Shown: one piece after another, positions 63,781 through 64,000 of the stretch
Numbering within the stretch: the first letter of the stretch is position 1
How the letters are laid out: each line of letters starts with the position of its first letter
From: Paenirhizobium naphthalenivorans
Lineage (GTDB): Bacteria; Pseudomonadota; Alphaproteobacteria; Rhizobiales; Rhizobiaceae
Direction of reading: 5' to 3'
NCBI RefSeq assembly: GCF_007992095.1
Contig: NZ_BJZP01000022.1
Span: forward strand, 17,482 to 81,481
Length of the DNA stretch: 64,000 nt
The notes under the pieces: generated by a model
The model's input: only the letters and a program-made list of their open reading frames with translations
Told to the model about the DNA's origin: nothing
Databases searched by the model: none
Translations under genes and position numbers: made by a program

Positions 63781-64000
63781 TCAAACCAGCGAGAGTGCGG
63801 CGCCGCTCTTGTACAGAACATAAAGCGCCACGCAGATGATCAGTCCGGCGAATAGCTGGTTGAGCAGGTTGCGTTTCGTGGCAAGCCGGGTCGCAAGCAG
63901 CATGCCGCCTATGCCCCCGACCACGCCCCCGCCGATGAATTCGGCAGCGATGCGCCAGTCGATGAGTCCTGAGACGGCATAGTTGAGGGCTGTCGCCAGG
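63781..64000 (-). CDS. TauE/SafE-type permease (C-terminal part only)
   Basis: The last 72 codons of a minus-strand gene that continues beyond the right edge. It reads LATALNYAVSGLIDWRIAAE, then FIGGGVVGGIGGMLLATRLATKRNLLNQLFAGLIICVALYVLYKS, the usual last two membrane segments of the sulfite exporter TauE/SafE (TSUP) family. Substrate cannot be told. Confidence 0.72.
   Translation of the reverse strand, partial: LATALNYAVSGLIDWRIAAEFIGGGVVGGIGGMLLATRLATKRNLLNQLFAGLIICVALYVLYKSGAALSLV

Overview
The window is about 62-64% GC and densely packed. It reads as chromosome or chromid of an alphaproteobacterium of the Hyphomicrobiales (Rhizobiaceae-like). The grounds are gene style and content: phenylacetate genes with a TetR-type PaaR, hmuTUV heme uptake, FNR/FixK boxes, a second FtsK and several LIV-type ABC transporters. 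This placement comes from gene content, not from a marker gene. I saw no rRNA, tRNA, CRISPR, integrase or insertion sequence.

Region 1 (1-3968, minus strand) is a guanidine module. A sigma-54 type promoter sits just upstream of a guanidine-I (ykkC) riboswitch with its own terminator. It drives an ABC transporter (binding protein, permease, ATPase) and two DUF1989 proteins of the 'urea carboxylase-associated' type, now understood as carboxyguanidine deiminase subunits. The operon runs off the left edge, where guanidine carboxylase and allophanate hydrolase would be expected.

Region 2 (4410-28722) is the most interesting part: an N-heterocycle catabolic island. It holds two molybdenum hydroxylase systems. 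One is a three-gene IorB-like enzyme with a triheme cytochrome. The other is a NicA/NicB-type nicotinate dehydrogenase with a fused cytochrome. With them are a ferredoxin-NADP reductase, an uncharacterised multi-pass membrane protein, an amide/branched-chain type ABC importer with a Tat-exported binding protein, and a MarR regulator. A run of six genes follows: 6-hydroxynicotinate reductase, a UPF0280 (ApbE-superfamily) protein, two tandem PF06684 proteins, and HyuA/HyuB ATP-dependent amidohydrolase subunits. Five copies of a palindrome close to ATTCGTATACAAAT lie only in front of these units and outline one regulon. The picture is oxidative hydroxylation of nicotinate (or a relative) followed by reductive dearomatisation and hydrolytic ring opening by a set of enzymes that is only partly characterised.

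Region 3 (28924-48736) is a complete phenylacetate island. It contains PaaX; paaJ-A-B-C-D-E-Z on the plus strand; paaG-I-K-R on the minus strand; then paaN, a five-gene LIV-type transporter and a fused enoyl-CoA hydratase/3-hydroxyacyl-CoA dehydrogenase that can stand in for PaaF and PaaH. Two copies of an ACCGNNCGGTCAAT-type operator mark the two main promoters, which fits TetR-type PaaR.

Region 4 (48995-64000) holds an ftsK-family translocase without membrane segments, a heme uptake locus (hmuTUV divergent from an IsdG/HmuQ-like monooxygenase and hutX), an NsrR-type Rrf2 regulator, and cydDCABX for cytochrome bd with FNR-type boxes upstream of cydD and cydA. The right edge has the C-terminus of a TauE/SafE-type permease.
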